DNA from: Algoriphagus lutimaris
Lineage (GTDB): Bacteria; Bacteroidota; Bacteroidia; Cytophagales; Cyclobacteriaceae
Direction of reading: 5' to 3'
DNA: 64,000 nt
Assembly: GCF_017051705.1 (NCBI RefSeq)
Contig: NZ_JAFIDJ010000002.1
Span: 62,001-126,000, forward strand
How positions within the stretch are numbered: position 1 is the first letter of the stretch; every line of letters begins with the position of its first letter. Position numbers and translations under genes: made by a program. Shown here piece by piece: positions 7,330 through 15,294 of the stretch. The notes below the pieces were generated by a model. That model ran no database searches, was not told where the DNA came from, and saw nothing but the letters and a program-made list of their open reading frames with translations.

Positions 7330-10227
7330 TTATGCTATTTCAGATTCCTCATTTGCATATTCCTCGACAGGGATACAGCTACAAACTAAATTTCTATCCC
7401 CGTAAGCAGAGTCAATCCTTCTTACTGTAGGCCAAAATTTATTCTCCTTCACGTTGTCAATTGGGAATACCGCTTTCTCTCTTGAGTAAGGAAGGTCCCA
7501 TTCTCCTACTAATACCATATTAGCAGTATGAGGAGCGTTTTTAAGCACATTGTTTACCTTATCAGCTTTCCCTTCCTCTATCTCCTTAATTTCAGCTCTA
7601 ATGGAAATCAAGGCATCACAGAATCTATCCAATTCTGCCTTTGTTTCAGATTCGGTAGGTTCGATCATCAAGGTTCCAGCTACTGGGAAAGATACCGTTG
7701 GAGCGTGGAAACCATAGTCCATCAATCTCTTAGCTATATCTTCTACTTCTACTCCAACTTCCTTAAATGCTCTACAATCAACAATCATTTCGTGGGCAGC
7801 TCTACCTTTTGTTCCTGTATAAAGGATTGGGTAATGACCACTCAATCTTTCTTTGATATAGTTAGCATTCAAAATTGCCATTTTGGTAGCATTGGTCAAA
7901 CCATCTCCACCCATCATAGCGATGTAAGCATAAGAAATTGGTAGGATACTGGCACTTCCATAAGGTGCTGCAGAAATAGAAGAAACAGCATCTTTTCCTC
8001 CTGTTTTCACCAATGGGTTTCCTGGTAAAAACGGAACTAAATGGCTTGCAACACAAATTGGTCCCATACCTGGTCCTCCTCCTCCATGAGGAATACAGAA
8101 AGTCTTGTGTAAATTCAAGTGGCAAACGTCAGCCCCAATGTTTCCAGGGCTGGTTAGTCCAACCTGAGCATTCATGTTTGCTCCATCCATGTATACCTGA
8201 CCACCATTATCGTGTATGGTAGCACAAATTTCCCTGATCGCTTCTTCGAAAACTCCGTGAGTAGATGGATAGGTCACCATCAAACACGCAAGATCATTTG
8301 AGTGAGCTTCTGCTTTTTCTTTTAGATCTTCAAGGTCAATATTTCCTCTTTCATCACACTTCACCAATACTACTTTCATTCCGGCCATCACCGCTGATGC
8401 GGGGTTAGTCCCGTGAGCAGATGTCGGAATTAAAGCAATATTTCTATGTGCTTCGCCTCGATCTTGATGGTAGGCTCTGATCACCATCAAACCAGCAAAT
8501 TCGCCTTGGGCTCCTGAATTTGGCTGAAGGGACGTTCCGGCAAATCCAGTGATTTCAGAAAGCCATCTTTCCAAGTTGGCAAATAGTTCTTGGTAACCTG
8601 CTGTTTGTGCCATAGGAGAGAATGGGTGCATCTGACCAAATTCAGGCCAAGTGACAGGAATCATCTCTGCCGTAGCGTTTAATTTCATAGTACATGACCC
8701 CAAAGAAATCATGGAGTGAACCAAAGAAAGGTCTTTGGTTTCCAAACGCTTGATATATCGAAGCATTTCATGTTCAGAGTGATAACTATTGAACACTGGG
8801 TGAGTCAAGTACTCTGATTTTCTAGTCAAACTTTCAGAGAATTCGACTTCAAGGCTATCAGATTTTTCTTTTAGAGAAACAGGGTCTTTTCCTGCCGCAG
8901 AAGCAAATACATTAATTACCTCCTGTGCATCTTTCAATGATTTTGTCTCATCAAAAGCAATATAAACCACATCCTTCGCATATCTGAAGTTCATACCTGC
9001 TCCCACTGCTATAGCAGAAAAATGAGCCTGGTCATGAGAGCTTAGTGTTACTTTAATGGTATCAAAAAACTCTTTCTCACTCACTTCAAATCCTAGCTCC
9101 TTCAATCCATTTGCAGTAAGTTTTGCAAGACCATGAGTCCTCAATGCAATATTCTGAAGCCCTTTTGGACCATGGTAAACTGCATAAAAGCTTGACATCA
9201 CAGCAAGCAATACCTGTGCAGTACAAATATTGGAAGTCGCCTTTTCTCTTTTAATATGTTGCTCTCTCGTCTGGAGTGCCATTCTATATGCTTTGTTACC
9301 GGCTCTATCCAAAGACACCCCAATAATTCTACCAGGAATCTGTCTTTTGAACTCTTCTTTTGTAGCAAAGAAGGCGGAATGTGGTCCTCCATAACCCATT
9401 GGAACGCCAAATCTTTGGGCAGTTCCTACAACCACATCTGCTCCCATTTCTCCCGGAGGAGTTAAAATAGTTAATGCTAATAGATCAGCAGCAAAAGCGG
9501 TGTGAACTTTATTTTCTTTGGCTGCAGCTACGATTGCGCTATAATCTCTCACAGTCCCATCAGAATCAGGATATTGGAATAAAACTCCAAATAATTCAGG
9601 GTCGGTAACATCTAACTCCTCTACAGAGCCATAGACGATTTCAATACCAATTGGCTCTGCTCTTGTCTCAAGTACCGCTTTCGTCTGAGGGAATACCTTT
9701 TCATCTACAAAAAACTTGATGGCAGTTTTTTTCTCTCTTGCTTTTACAGCAAATAGCATCCCCATGGCTTCAGCAGCAGCAGTACCCTCATCCAATAAGG
9801 AGGCATTTGCCAATTCCATTCCCGTCAATTCCATTACCACAGTCTGGAAATTAATAAGCGCCTCTAATCTACCCTGAGCAATTTCTGCTTGGTAGGGCGT
9901 ATAGGCAGTATACCATCCTGGATTTTCCAGTACATTTCTCAAAATCACATTTGGCACAAAAGTGTCATAGTATCCTAAGCCAATAAATGATTTTAGGACT
10001 TTGTTTTTGGAAGCAAGCTTTTTGAATTCAACCAAGAAATCTGTCTCTAACTGAGCAGAAGGAAGATTAAGTGGCTTCTCTAACTGGATGGATTTTGGAA
10101 CAGTCTCGTCGATTAACTCTTCTAATGAGGAAGCTCCGACTTTTTCTAACATCTCGGCGATCTCCGCGTCGGTAGGACCGTTATGCCTGTTTTCGAATTT
10201 TACTGCGTTTGAAAGATTGATCTTCAT
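7330..10227 (-). CDS. gcvP: Glycine dehydrogenase (decarboxylating), P protein
   Basis: A 965-aa full-length single-chain P protein of the glycine cleavage system. It decarboxylates glycine on PLP and passes the aminomethyl group to lipoylated H protein. The N-terminal half starts [19 protein letters not shown]. The C-terminal half has the PLP site [20 protein letters not shown], with the Schiff-base lysine near residue 706. The start ATG 10227 gives the conserved FENRHNGP near the N-terminus. It is a single-gene unit bounded by its own promoter and terminator. gcvT and gcvH are not in the window. Long open frames on both strands inside it are shadows. Confidence 0.97.
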   Translation of the reverse strand: MKINLSNAVKFENRHNGPTDAEIAEMLEKVGASSLEELIDETVPKSIQLEKPLNLPSAQLETDFLVEFKKLASKNKVLKSFIGLGYYDTFVPNVILRNVLENPGWYTAYTPYQAEIAQGRLEALINFQTVVMELTGMELANASLLDEGTAAAEAMGMLFAVKAREKKTAIKFFVDEKVFPQTKAVLETRAEPIGIEIVYGSVEELDVTDPELFGVLFQYPDSDGTVRDYSAIVAAAKENKVHTAFAADLLALTILTPPGEMGADVVVGTAQRFGVPMGYGGPHSAFFATKEEFKRQIPGRIIGVSLDRAGNKAYRMALQTREQHIKREKATSNICTAQVLLAVMSSFYAVYHGPKGLQNIALRTHGLAKLTANGLKELGFEVSEKEFFDTIKVTLSSHDQAHFSAIAVGAGMNFRYAKDVVYIAFDETKSLKDAQEVINVFASAAGKDPVSLKEKSDSLEVEFSESLTRKSEYLTHPVFNSYHSEHEMLRYIKRLETKDLSLVHSMISLGSCTMKLNATAEMIPVTWPEFGQMHPFSPMAQTAGYQELFANLERWLSEITGFAGTSLQPNSGAQGEFAGLMVIRAYHQDRGEAHRNIALIPTSAHGTNPASAVMAGMKVVLVKCDERGNIDLEDLKEKAEAHSNDLACLMVTYPSTHGVFEEAIREICATIHDNGGQVYMDGANMNAQVGLTSPGNIGADVCHLNLHKTFCIPHGGGGPGMGPICVASHLVPFLPGNPLVKTGGKDAVSSISAAPYGSASILPISYAYIAMMGGDGLTNATKMAILNANYIKERLSGHYPILYTGTKGRAAHEMIVDCRAFKEVGVEVEDIAKRLMDYGFHAPTVSFPVAGTLMIEPTESETKAELDRFCDALISIRAEIKEIEEGKADKVNNVLKNAPHTANMVLVGEWDLPYSREKAVFPIDNVKENKFWPTVRRIDSAYGDRNLVCSCIPVEEYANEESEIA

Positions 10228-10285
10228 AAAGAACGTAGGGAAGAATGAGTATTTGGGTTAAAACATGCCCTTGTTTTTCAAAGTG

Positions 10286-10293
10286 CAAAGGTA
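10286..10293 (-). promoter_or_regulatory. -7 element of gcvP promoter
   Basis: On the minus strand the sequence reads TACCTTTG, a perfect TAnnTTTG. It gives a leader of about 50 bases before ATG 10227. No clear -33 element is seen. The leader is too short for a glycine riboswitch. Confidence 0.5.
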
Positions 10294-10368
10294 CAATTTA
10301 TTGAGAGATAAAGCTTTTTAGATTTTCAATATTTTATCAAGCTATTAACTCTTATTTACAGACGGTTG

Positions 10369-10398
10369 TTTGTAGGGTTAAAAAATTATCTAGTTTTG
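10369..10398 (+). promoter_or_regulatory. Candidate promoter of M28 peptidase
   Basis: TTTG (10369-10372), an 18-base spacer and TAGTTTTG (10391-10398). A second candidate -7, TATTTTTG (10444-10451), has TTTG at 10424-10427 with a shorter 16-base spacer. Either could serve ATG 10504. Confidence 0.45.
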
Positions 10399-10503
10399 GA
10401 TCGAAAAATACTGTAATAAAGGTTTTGGTGGTGATTTTCAGCTTATTTTTGAAATTTCTCGTACCAAAAAAATCTTTTACATAAAACCCTAATTATAATC
10501 AAG

Positions 10504-12000
10504 ATGAATAAAAGCTTGTTATTGACTGGTGCTTTAGCTCTCGGGCTTTCGCTTCCGTCTTTGGCTCAAACACCTGTTCAGGTGAAATATGCCAACACCA
10601 TCACCGTTGCCGACCTTACCAAAAACTTGACTTACCTCGCTTCCGATGAGATGAAGGGCAGAGACACTGGATCAGAGGAACAAAAAATGGCAGCAGATTA
10701 CATTGTAAATTTCTACAAAAATCTAGGATTGACTGGTCCAGTTGATGGTGGCTACCTTCAAAAAGTGGAATTGGTCAGTACTTCCTTTGAAGAGGTATCC
10801 CTAAAAATTGGTAAAAACAAATTGGTCAATAACGAGGACTTTGTTTTTACTGGTGATGGTGACATGAAGAAAGCAGCCAAATCTGAGTTAGTGTTTCTTG
10901 GATTAGTGTCTGACGAAAATTTAGCAAAAATAGACGTTACGGATAAATTAGTAGGTATTTGGGCTGTAGGTGTACGCTCAAATGACTTAGTCAAAAAAGT
11001 AATGGACGCTGGTGCAGCAGGTATCGTGATCGTATCCATGGAGGGTCAGGCCAACTTTGACCGAATCGCCAATAGATACAAAACATTAGCTAGCAAAGGA
11101 AGAATTGGATTTCCTAAAGAAGTAGAGCAAAGACCAATATTCATGGTAAGTTCTGACAAAATGGGAGAGTTATTCGGTACTTCTGTAGAAGAATTGAAAG
11201 AAGCTGCTAAATCGAATCCTGAATCCATCAAGTCTCAAAAAGCCAGCTACCAAATCAAAAAGAAAGTAGAAGATGTGGAGTCTTCCAACATCCTAGCTTT
11301 CTTGGAAGGAACTGACAAAAAAGATGAAATCGTTGTAATTTCTTCGCACTACGACCACGTTGGGGTTAGTAGCACAGGAGAAGTGTTCAACGGTGCAGAT
11401 GATGATGGCTCTGGTACTGTTTCTGTGATGGAAATTGCAGAAGCATTTGCTACAGCTGCAAAAGATGGTATCAAACCAAGAAGATCTATTTTATTCTTGA
11501 ATGTAACTGGAGAAGAAAAGGGGCTTTTGGGATCTGAGTACTATTCCGAAAACCCAATTCTTCCATTAGAAAACACCATTGTAGATATCAATATCGATAT
11601 GGTGGGTAGAATTGATTACGAATACCAAGATGCAGAAAACAAGGATTTCGTTTATGTAATTGGTTCGGAGATGTTATCTACAGATCTGAAAAAAATCTTG
11701 GAATACAATAACATCACTTACAGCAATTTGATCTTGGATTACAGATATGATGCTGAAGACGATCCAAACAGATTCTACTACAGATCTGATCATTACAACT
11801 TTGCGAAGCATAACATACCTGTTGCATTCTTCTTTAATGGTGTTCACGATGATTACCACCAAGTGACTGACACAGTGGATAAAATTGAATTCCCTTTGAT
11901 GGCTAAAAGAGCAAAGCTTATTTTCCATACGGCTTGGGACCTTGCCAATAGGGAAAATAAAATTCGAGTAGACGGTACCAATACAAGAGGAACCAGATAA
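10504..12000 (+). CDS. Secreted M28 family zinc peptidase with PA domain
   Basis: 498 aa. Residues 1-22 (MNKSLLLTGALALGLSLPSLAQ) are a signal peptide. A protease-associated-type insertion spans about 110-230 (DAGAAGIVIVSMEGQ). The M28 metalloaminopeptidase core spans about 260-490. Zinc ligands and catalytic residues are visible: SSHYDHVG (His near 281), NGADDDGSGT (bridging Asp), TGEEKGLLGS (Glu), NIDMVGR (Asp) and VHDDYHQVTDT (His). It probably removes N-terminal residues from peptides in the periplasm or outside the cell; residue specificity is not readable. It stands alone between its own promoter and a bidirectional terminator. Confidence 0.93.
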   Translation: MNKSLLLTGALALGLSLPSLAQTPVQVKYANTITVADLTKNLTYLASDEMKGRDTGSEEQKMAADYIVNFYKNLGLTGPVDGGYLQKVELVSTSFEEVSLKIGKNKLVNNEDFVFTGDGDMKKAAKSELVFLGLVSDENLAKIDVTDKLVGIWAVGVRSNDLVKKVMDAGAAGIVIVSMEGQANFDRIANRYKTLASKGRIGFPKEVEQRPIFMVSSDKMGELFGTSVEELKEAAKSNPESIKSQKASYQIKKKVEDVESSNILAFLEGTDKKDEIVVISSHYDHVGVSSTGEVFNGADDDGSGTVSVMEIAEAFATAAKDGIKPRRSILFLNVTGEEKGLLGSEYYSENPILPLENTIVDINIDMVGRIDYEYQDAENKDFVYVIGSEMLSTDLKKILEYNNITYSNLILDYRYDAEDDPNRFYYRSDHYNFAKHNIPVAFFFNGVHDDYHQVTDTVDKIEFPLMAKRAKLIFHTAWDLANRENKIRVDGTNTRGTR

Positions 12001-12001
12001 C

Positions 12002-12038
12002 AAAAAAGCCTCGGGATTAAATTCCGAGGCTTTTTTTT
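12002..12038. terminator. Bidirectional terminator between M28 peptidase and helicase
   Basis: A 9-bp stem AAGCCTCGG / CCGAGGCTT (12006-12032) with an AT-rich loop. It has eight T after it on the plus strand and six A before it, so it works for both convergent genes. It overlaps the last codons of the helicase gene. Confidence 0.9.
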
Positions 12039-13410
12039 ACTTCCCTTTATTGCGTTGATTTTTTTGCTTCAGCTGGTTTCTATTCTTTTTCGCCTTCGAA
12101 TTTTTATTTCCACGCTTCTTTTCCTCTTTAGCTTTTTCAGTAAAAGGATTCGCTTTTTTTCTTTCCTTCTTTTCGTGAAACGCTCCTTTGTAATTTGGAT
12201 CATCCCGCTGCTTCAAACGGTCTAATTCCCTTGCATAAGCCTGCTTCTCCTCAAATGGAGTGTTAGTAATATCTACTCCTGAAGGGATCGGTATTTCATC
12301 CACCTTCATTCGAATTATTTCTTCAATCCGTTCAAAATGGTACTCTTCAGCAGGATTCACGAATGTGATGGCTTTTCCTTCTTGCTCTGCTCTTCCTGTT
12401 CTTCCGATCCGATGTACATAATCCTCATAAATCAAAGGGACATCAAAGTTAATCACATGGGAGACCATACTGATATCCAAGCCTCTGGAAGCTACGTCTG
12501 TTGCCACCAAAATCCGAACCTCTCCACCTTTGAAATCTTCCATGGAATTGATCCGGGTATTTTGACCCTTATTGGCATGGATAACACGGATTTCACCAAA
12601 ATGCCTGCGATCCAAGAAGTGGAAGACTTCTTCCGCATTCTTCCTGGATCTGGTAAAGATGATCGCCCTGTTAACCGTTTCCTCCTCCAAAAGCTTCGCC
12701 AAGAGGTTAATTTTGGTTTTGATATTAGGGACATGGTATTTTACCTGACCGATAGTCTCAGCGGTAGTCGCTTGTGGGGTTACTTCCACACGCTCAGGAA
12801 ATTCTAAAAATTCATGAGCCAATTTCTCAATCCTTCCTCCAAATGTCGCGGAGAAAAGAAGGTTCTGCCTTTTGACAGGAATCACCTCCAAAATAGATCG
12901 AATCTGAGGCATAAACCCCATATCCATCATTTTATCTGCTTCATCCAGCACCATGGTTTTTAGATCCTTGGTATAGAGTTCATTTTTTCTATAAATATCC
13001 AAGAATCTCCCAGGAGTAGAAATAATGATGTCTACCCCGGCTTTGATGGTTTCGATTTGTGTTTTAGGCCCCAAGCCGCCATACAAACACGCAAGTCGGA
13101 GATCAGTATACTTTGCCAACTGCCTTACCACTGATTCTATTTGCATCACCAACTCTCTGGTAGGAGCTAAAATCAGTGCTCTAGGATGCATTCCCTGTGC
13201 ATATTTTACTTTCATTAAAATAGGAAGTACATACGCTGCAGTTTTACCTGTTCCTGTTTGAGCAATACCCAACACATCATGTCCAGCCAAGGCAAGTGGG
13301 ATGGATTTCTCTTGAATGGGGGTTGGATTTGTGTATCCAGCCTCAGCAATTGCGTCTAATAATTGACGATTTAGCTTAAATGCTTCAAAACCTAAGGCCT
13401 CATTGCTCAT
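12037..13410 (-). CDS. DEAD-box ATP-dependent RNA helicase (RhlE-like)
   Basis: A 457-aa cytoplasmic helicase with the full motif set in order: Q motif (PTPIQEKSIP near 30), AQTGTGKT (near 48-55), PTREL (near 84), TPGRFLD (near 131), DEAD (near 154), SAT (near 186), DVASRGLD (near 302) and HRIGRTGR (near 329-336). The last 60 residues are very basic (KKERKKANPF, RGNKNSKAKKNR), as in cold-shock or ribosome-assembly helicases, and probably bind RNA. The role is RNA duplex unwinding in ribosome assembly or mRNA decay, inferred from the family. It is transcribed divergently from pyrC with 47 bases between the starts. Confidence 0.95.
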   Translation of the reverse strand: MSNEALGFEAFKLNRQLLDAIAEAGYTNPTPIQEKSIPLALAGHDVLGIAQTGTGKTAAYVLPILMKVKYAQGMHPRALILAPTRELVMQIESVVRQLAKYTDLRLACLYGGLGPKTQIETIKAGVDIIISTPGRFLDIYRKNELYTKDLKTMVLDEADKMMDMGFMPQIRSILEVIPVKRQNLLFSATFGGRIEKLAHEFLEFPERVEVTPQATTAETIGQVKYHVPNIKTKINLLAKLLEEETVNRAIIFTRSRKNAEEVFHFLDRRHFGEIRVIHANKGQNTRINSMEDFKGGEVRILVATDVASRGLDISMVSHVINFDVPLIYEDYVHRIGRTGRAEQEGKAITFVNPAEEYHFERIEEIIRMKVDEIPIPSGVDITNTPFEEKQAYARELDRLKQRDDPNYKGAFHEKKERKKANPFTEKAKEEKKRGNKNSKAKKNRNQLKQKNQRNKGK

Positions 13411-13457
13411 GATTCGTTAATTTTAGGGTATAATTTGTAAATGAATCCGATAAATCG

Positions 13458-14801
13458 ATGAAAAGTATTTTAATCACAGGCGCAAATATAGTCAATGAAG
13501 GCCGGATAAGTCCGGGTGATGTTTTAGTAATGAATGGAAGAATCGCCAAAATTGGGTCAGACTTAAGCTCTGAGACCGCTGACACCCATATTGATGCACG
13601 AGGAAAATATTTGCTTCCAGGATTAATTGATGACCAAGTCCACTTTAGGGAGCCTGGATTAACCCATAAAGCGGAGATATATACGGAAGCAAAAGCGGGA
13701 GTTGCTGGTGGAACCACCACCTATATGGAAATGCCCAATACCATCCCTCAATCCACCACAATTGAACTTTTGGAAGAAAAATACAAACGGGCTTCAGAAG
13801 TTTCCTTGGCGAATTATTCCTTTTTTTTCGGGGCAACGAATGATAACCTGGAAGAGATCTTAAAAGTTGACCCCACCAACGTCTGCGGTGTCAAAGTCTT
13901 TCAAGGTTCCTCTACGGGCAATATGTTGGTGGACAATCCGCATGTACTCGAAAAGATTTTTGAGAAATGTAAAACCTTGATTGCCATTCATAGCGAAAAT
14001 GACAACATCATTAAAGCCAACCTGGACTCATTCAAAGAAATTTACGGAGAGGATATTCCTGTTAAATTTCACCCAAAAATCAGATCAGAAGAAGCTTGTT
14101 ACGATGCCTCTAGCAGAGCTGTGGCCATGGCTAAAAAATATGGGACAAAACTCCATATACTTCATATCAGTACTGCCAAGGAATTAGAACTCTTTGATAA
14201 TTCTATTCCATTGAAAGACAAAAAGATAACCTCTGAAGCATGCATTCACCACATGTGGTTTTCTGAAGAGGATTACGAAGAAAAGGGAAATCTGATCAAG
14301 TGGAACCCAGCTGTAAAAACCTCCAAAGACAGAGAGGCAATATTCAATGCCGTTTTAGATGGAACCATCGACGTGATTGCTACAGATCATGCTCCGCATA
14401 CCTTGGAAGAAAAAGCTCAACTTTATACCAAAGCACCTTCAGGTGGCCCGTTAAATCAACACAGCCTAGTTGCTATGCTGGACTTTTACCATCAAGGTAA
14501 AATCAGCTTAGAATTGATTGTTCAGAAAATGTGTCACAACTTGGCCATCCTTTTTGAAATCAAGGATAGAGGATATATTCGTGAAGGATATTTTGCTGAT
14601 TTAGTATTAGTCGATCTGAATGACCCTTGGACCGTTGAAAAAAGTAATATTCTTTCCAAATGTGGCTGGTCTCCTTTTGAGGGACATACATTCCAATCTA
14701 AAGTAACACATACGATCGTTTCTGGACACTTGGCGTACGAAGAAGGAACATTCCATGAAGAGAAAAAAGGGGAGAGAATAAGTTTTTTAAGAAATTATTA
14801 A
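13458..14801 (+). CDS. pyrC: Dihydroorotase (class I type)
   Basis: A 447-aa amidohydrolase that forms dihydroorotate from carbamoyl aspartate in pyrimidine synthesis. Visible are PGLIDDQVHFREPG (about 53-66), VKVFQGSSTGNM (about 145-156, where class I enzymes carry the carbamylated lysine), the metal-ligand segments AIHSENDN and LHILHIS, and IATDHAPHT (about 310-318). In the usual class I metal motif D-x-H-x-H-x-R, the first His is Gln here (DDQVHFR). The same replacement is, from memory, usual in Bacteroidota dihydroorotases. Other catalytic segments look complete, so it is probably active. No other pyr gene is adjacent. Confidence 0.92.
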   Translation: MKSILITGANIVNEGRISPGDVLVMNGRIAKIGSDLSSETADTHIDARGKYLLPGLIDDQVHFREPGLTHKAEIYTEAKAGVAGGTTTYMEMPNTIPQSTTIELLEEKYKRASEVSLANYSFFFGATNDNLEEILKVDPTNVCGVKVFQGSSTGNMLVDNPHVLEKIFEKCKTLIAIHSENDNIIKANLDSFKEIYGEDIPVKFHPKIRSEEACYDASSRAVAMAKKYGTKLHILHISTAKELELFDNSIPLKDKKITSEACIHHMWFSEEDYEEKGNLIKWNPAVKTSKDREAIFNAVLDGTIDVIATDHAPHTLEEKAQLYTKAPSGGPLNQHSLVAMLDFYHQGKISLELIVQKMCHNLAILFEIKDRGYIREGYFADLVLVDLNDPWTVEKSNILSKCGWSPFEGHTFQSKVTHTIVSGHLAYEEGTFHEEKKGERISFLRNY

Positions 14802-14809
14802 CTGTAACC

Positions 14810-14840
14810 TTGCACTGGAATATCTTAATAATTACTTTTG
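14810..14840 (+). promoter_or_regulatory. Promoter of tRNA-His
   Basis: TTG (14810-14812), a 20-base spacer and a perfect TACTTTTG (14833-14840), with the tRNA starting 39 bases downstream. It begins 9 bases after the pyrC stop. Confidence 0.6.
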
Positions 14841-14878
14841 CAAACCATTTGGAAGACAAGTCTCTCAAATGAAAAATG

Positions 14879-14955
14879 GTGATTGTAGCTCAGCTGGTTA
14901 GAGCGCTGGTTTGTGGCACCAGAGGTCGCCGGTTCGAACCCGGTCTTTCACCCCA
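14879..14955 (+). tRNA. tRNA-His (anticodon GTG)
   Basis: A 77-nt cloverleaf. The D-arm is GCTC/GAGC. The anticodon stem is CTGGT/ACCAG with loop TTGTGGC. The T-arm is GCCGG-TTCGAAC-CCGGT. The discriminator is C and CCA is encoded (14953-14955). A G at 14878 can serve as the histidine-specific G-1. The acceptor strands GTGATTG and CTTTCAC leave two T-T mismatches (14883/14947 and 14884/14946), which is unusual for this stem. Confidence 0.93.
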
Positions 14956-14979
14956 AAACCCCTCTTTTCGAGGGGTTTT
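14956..14979 (+). terminator. Terminator after tRNA-His
   Basis: AAACCCCTC and GAGGGGTTT form a stem of at least 9 bp with a 5-nt loop, beginning directly after the CCA end. It is followed by TTTTCTTG. Confidence 0.8.
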
Positions 14980-15045
14980 CTTGTTTTAAGAAGCTCTAAC
15001 TGGCATAACATTTGTCATTTAGACATTAAACTAAACCAATTTGCT

Positions 15046-15186
15046 ATGTTTACTTTGTTCCAATCTTATCCGAAATTCCCGGTAGTGAAGCGCACCAATG
15101 TAAGGATGACTAAAAATTACATTTCAAAATTTGAAGAGTCCCTGAAAAATTTTGAAGAATTCCAAAAAGAGGGGCTTCATTCCTGA
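15046..15186 (+). CDS. Small 46-aa protein of unknown function
   Basis: An ATG-initiated ORF beginning MFTLFQSYPKFPVV, ending EFQKEGLHS. It has a basic middle (KRTNVRMTKN) and an acidic, probably helical C-terminal half (FEESLKNFEEFQKE). No signal peptide or membrane segment is apparent. It sits alone between the terminator of tRNA-His and its own strong terminator at 15204, which suggests a real short transcript. No convincing promoter was found. The family is not recognised and a chance ORF is possible. Confidence 0.5.
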   Translation: MFTLFQSYPKFPVVKRTNVRMTKNYISKFEESLKNFEEFQKEGLHS

Positions 15187-15203
15187 TTATCTTAAAAAAA
15201 TCA

Positions 15204-15235
15204 AAAGGTTATGGAAACATAACCTTTATTTTTTT
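15204..15235 (+). terminator. Intrinsic terminator after small ORF
   Basis: A perfect 10-bp stem AAAGGTTATG / CATAACCTTT closed by a GAAA tetraloop, then ATTTTTTT. It isolates the small ORF from the downstream glucan operon. Confidence 0.9.
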
Positions 15236-15294
15236 CTATAATATTTTTCTTATGGATACAAAACTCTATTTTTAAATCTATTCAATGATTTATT

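Noticed and set aside
7528-8125. Open frames of 87-138 codons on both strands inside gcvP
   Set aside because: gcvP is intact and strongly conserved through this stretch; these are shadow frames.
10228-10503. Glycine riboswitch upstream of gcvP
   Set aside because: The likely -7 element lies at 10286-10293, leaving about 50 bases of leader, too short for a glycine riboswitch, and no matching hairpins are seen.
14911-15045. N-terminal extension of the small ORF into tRNA-His
   Set aside because: The extension overlaps the tRNA and its terminator; the ATG at 15046 is the only sensible start.
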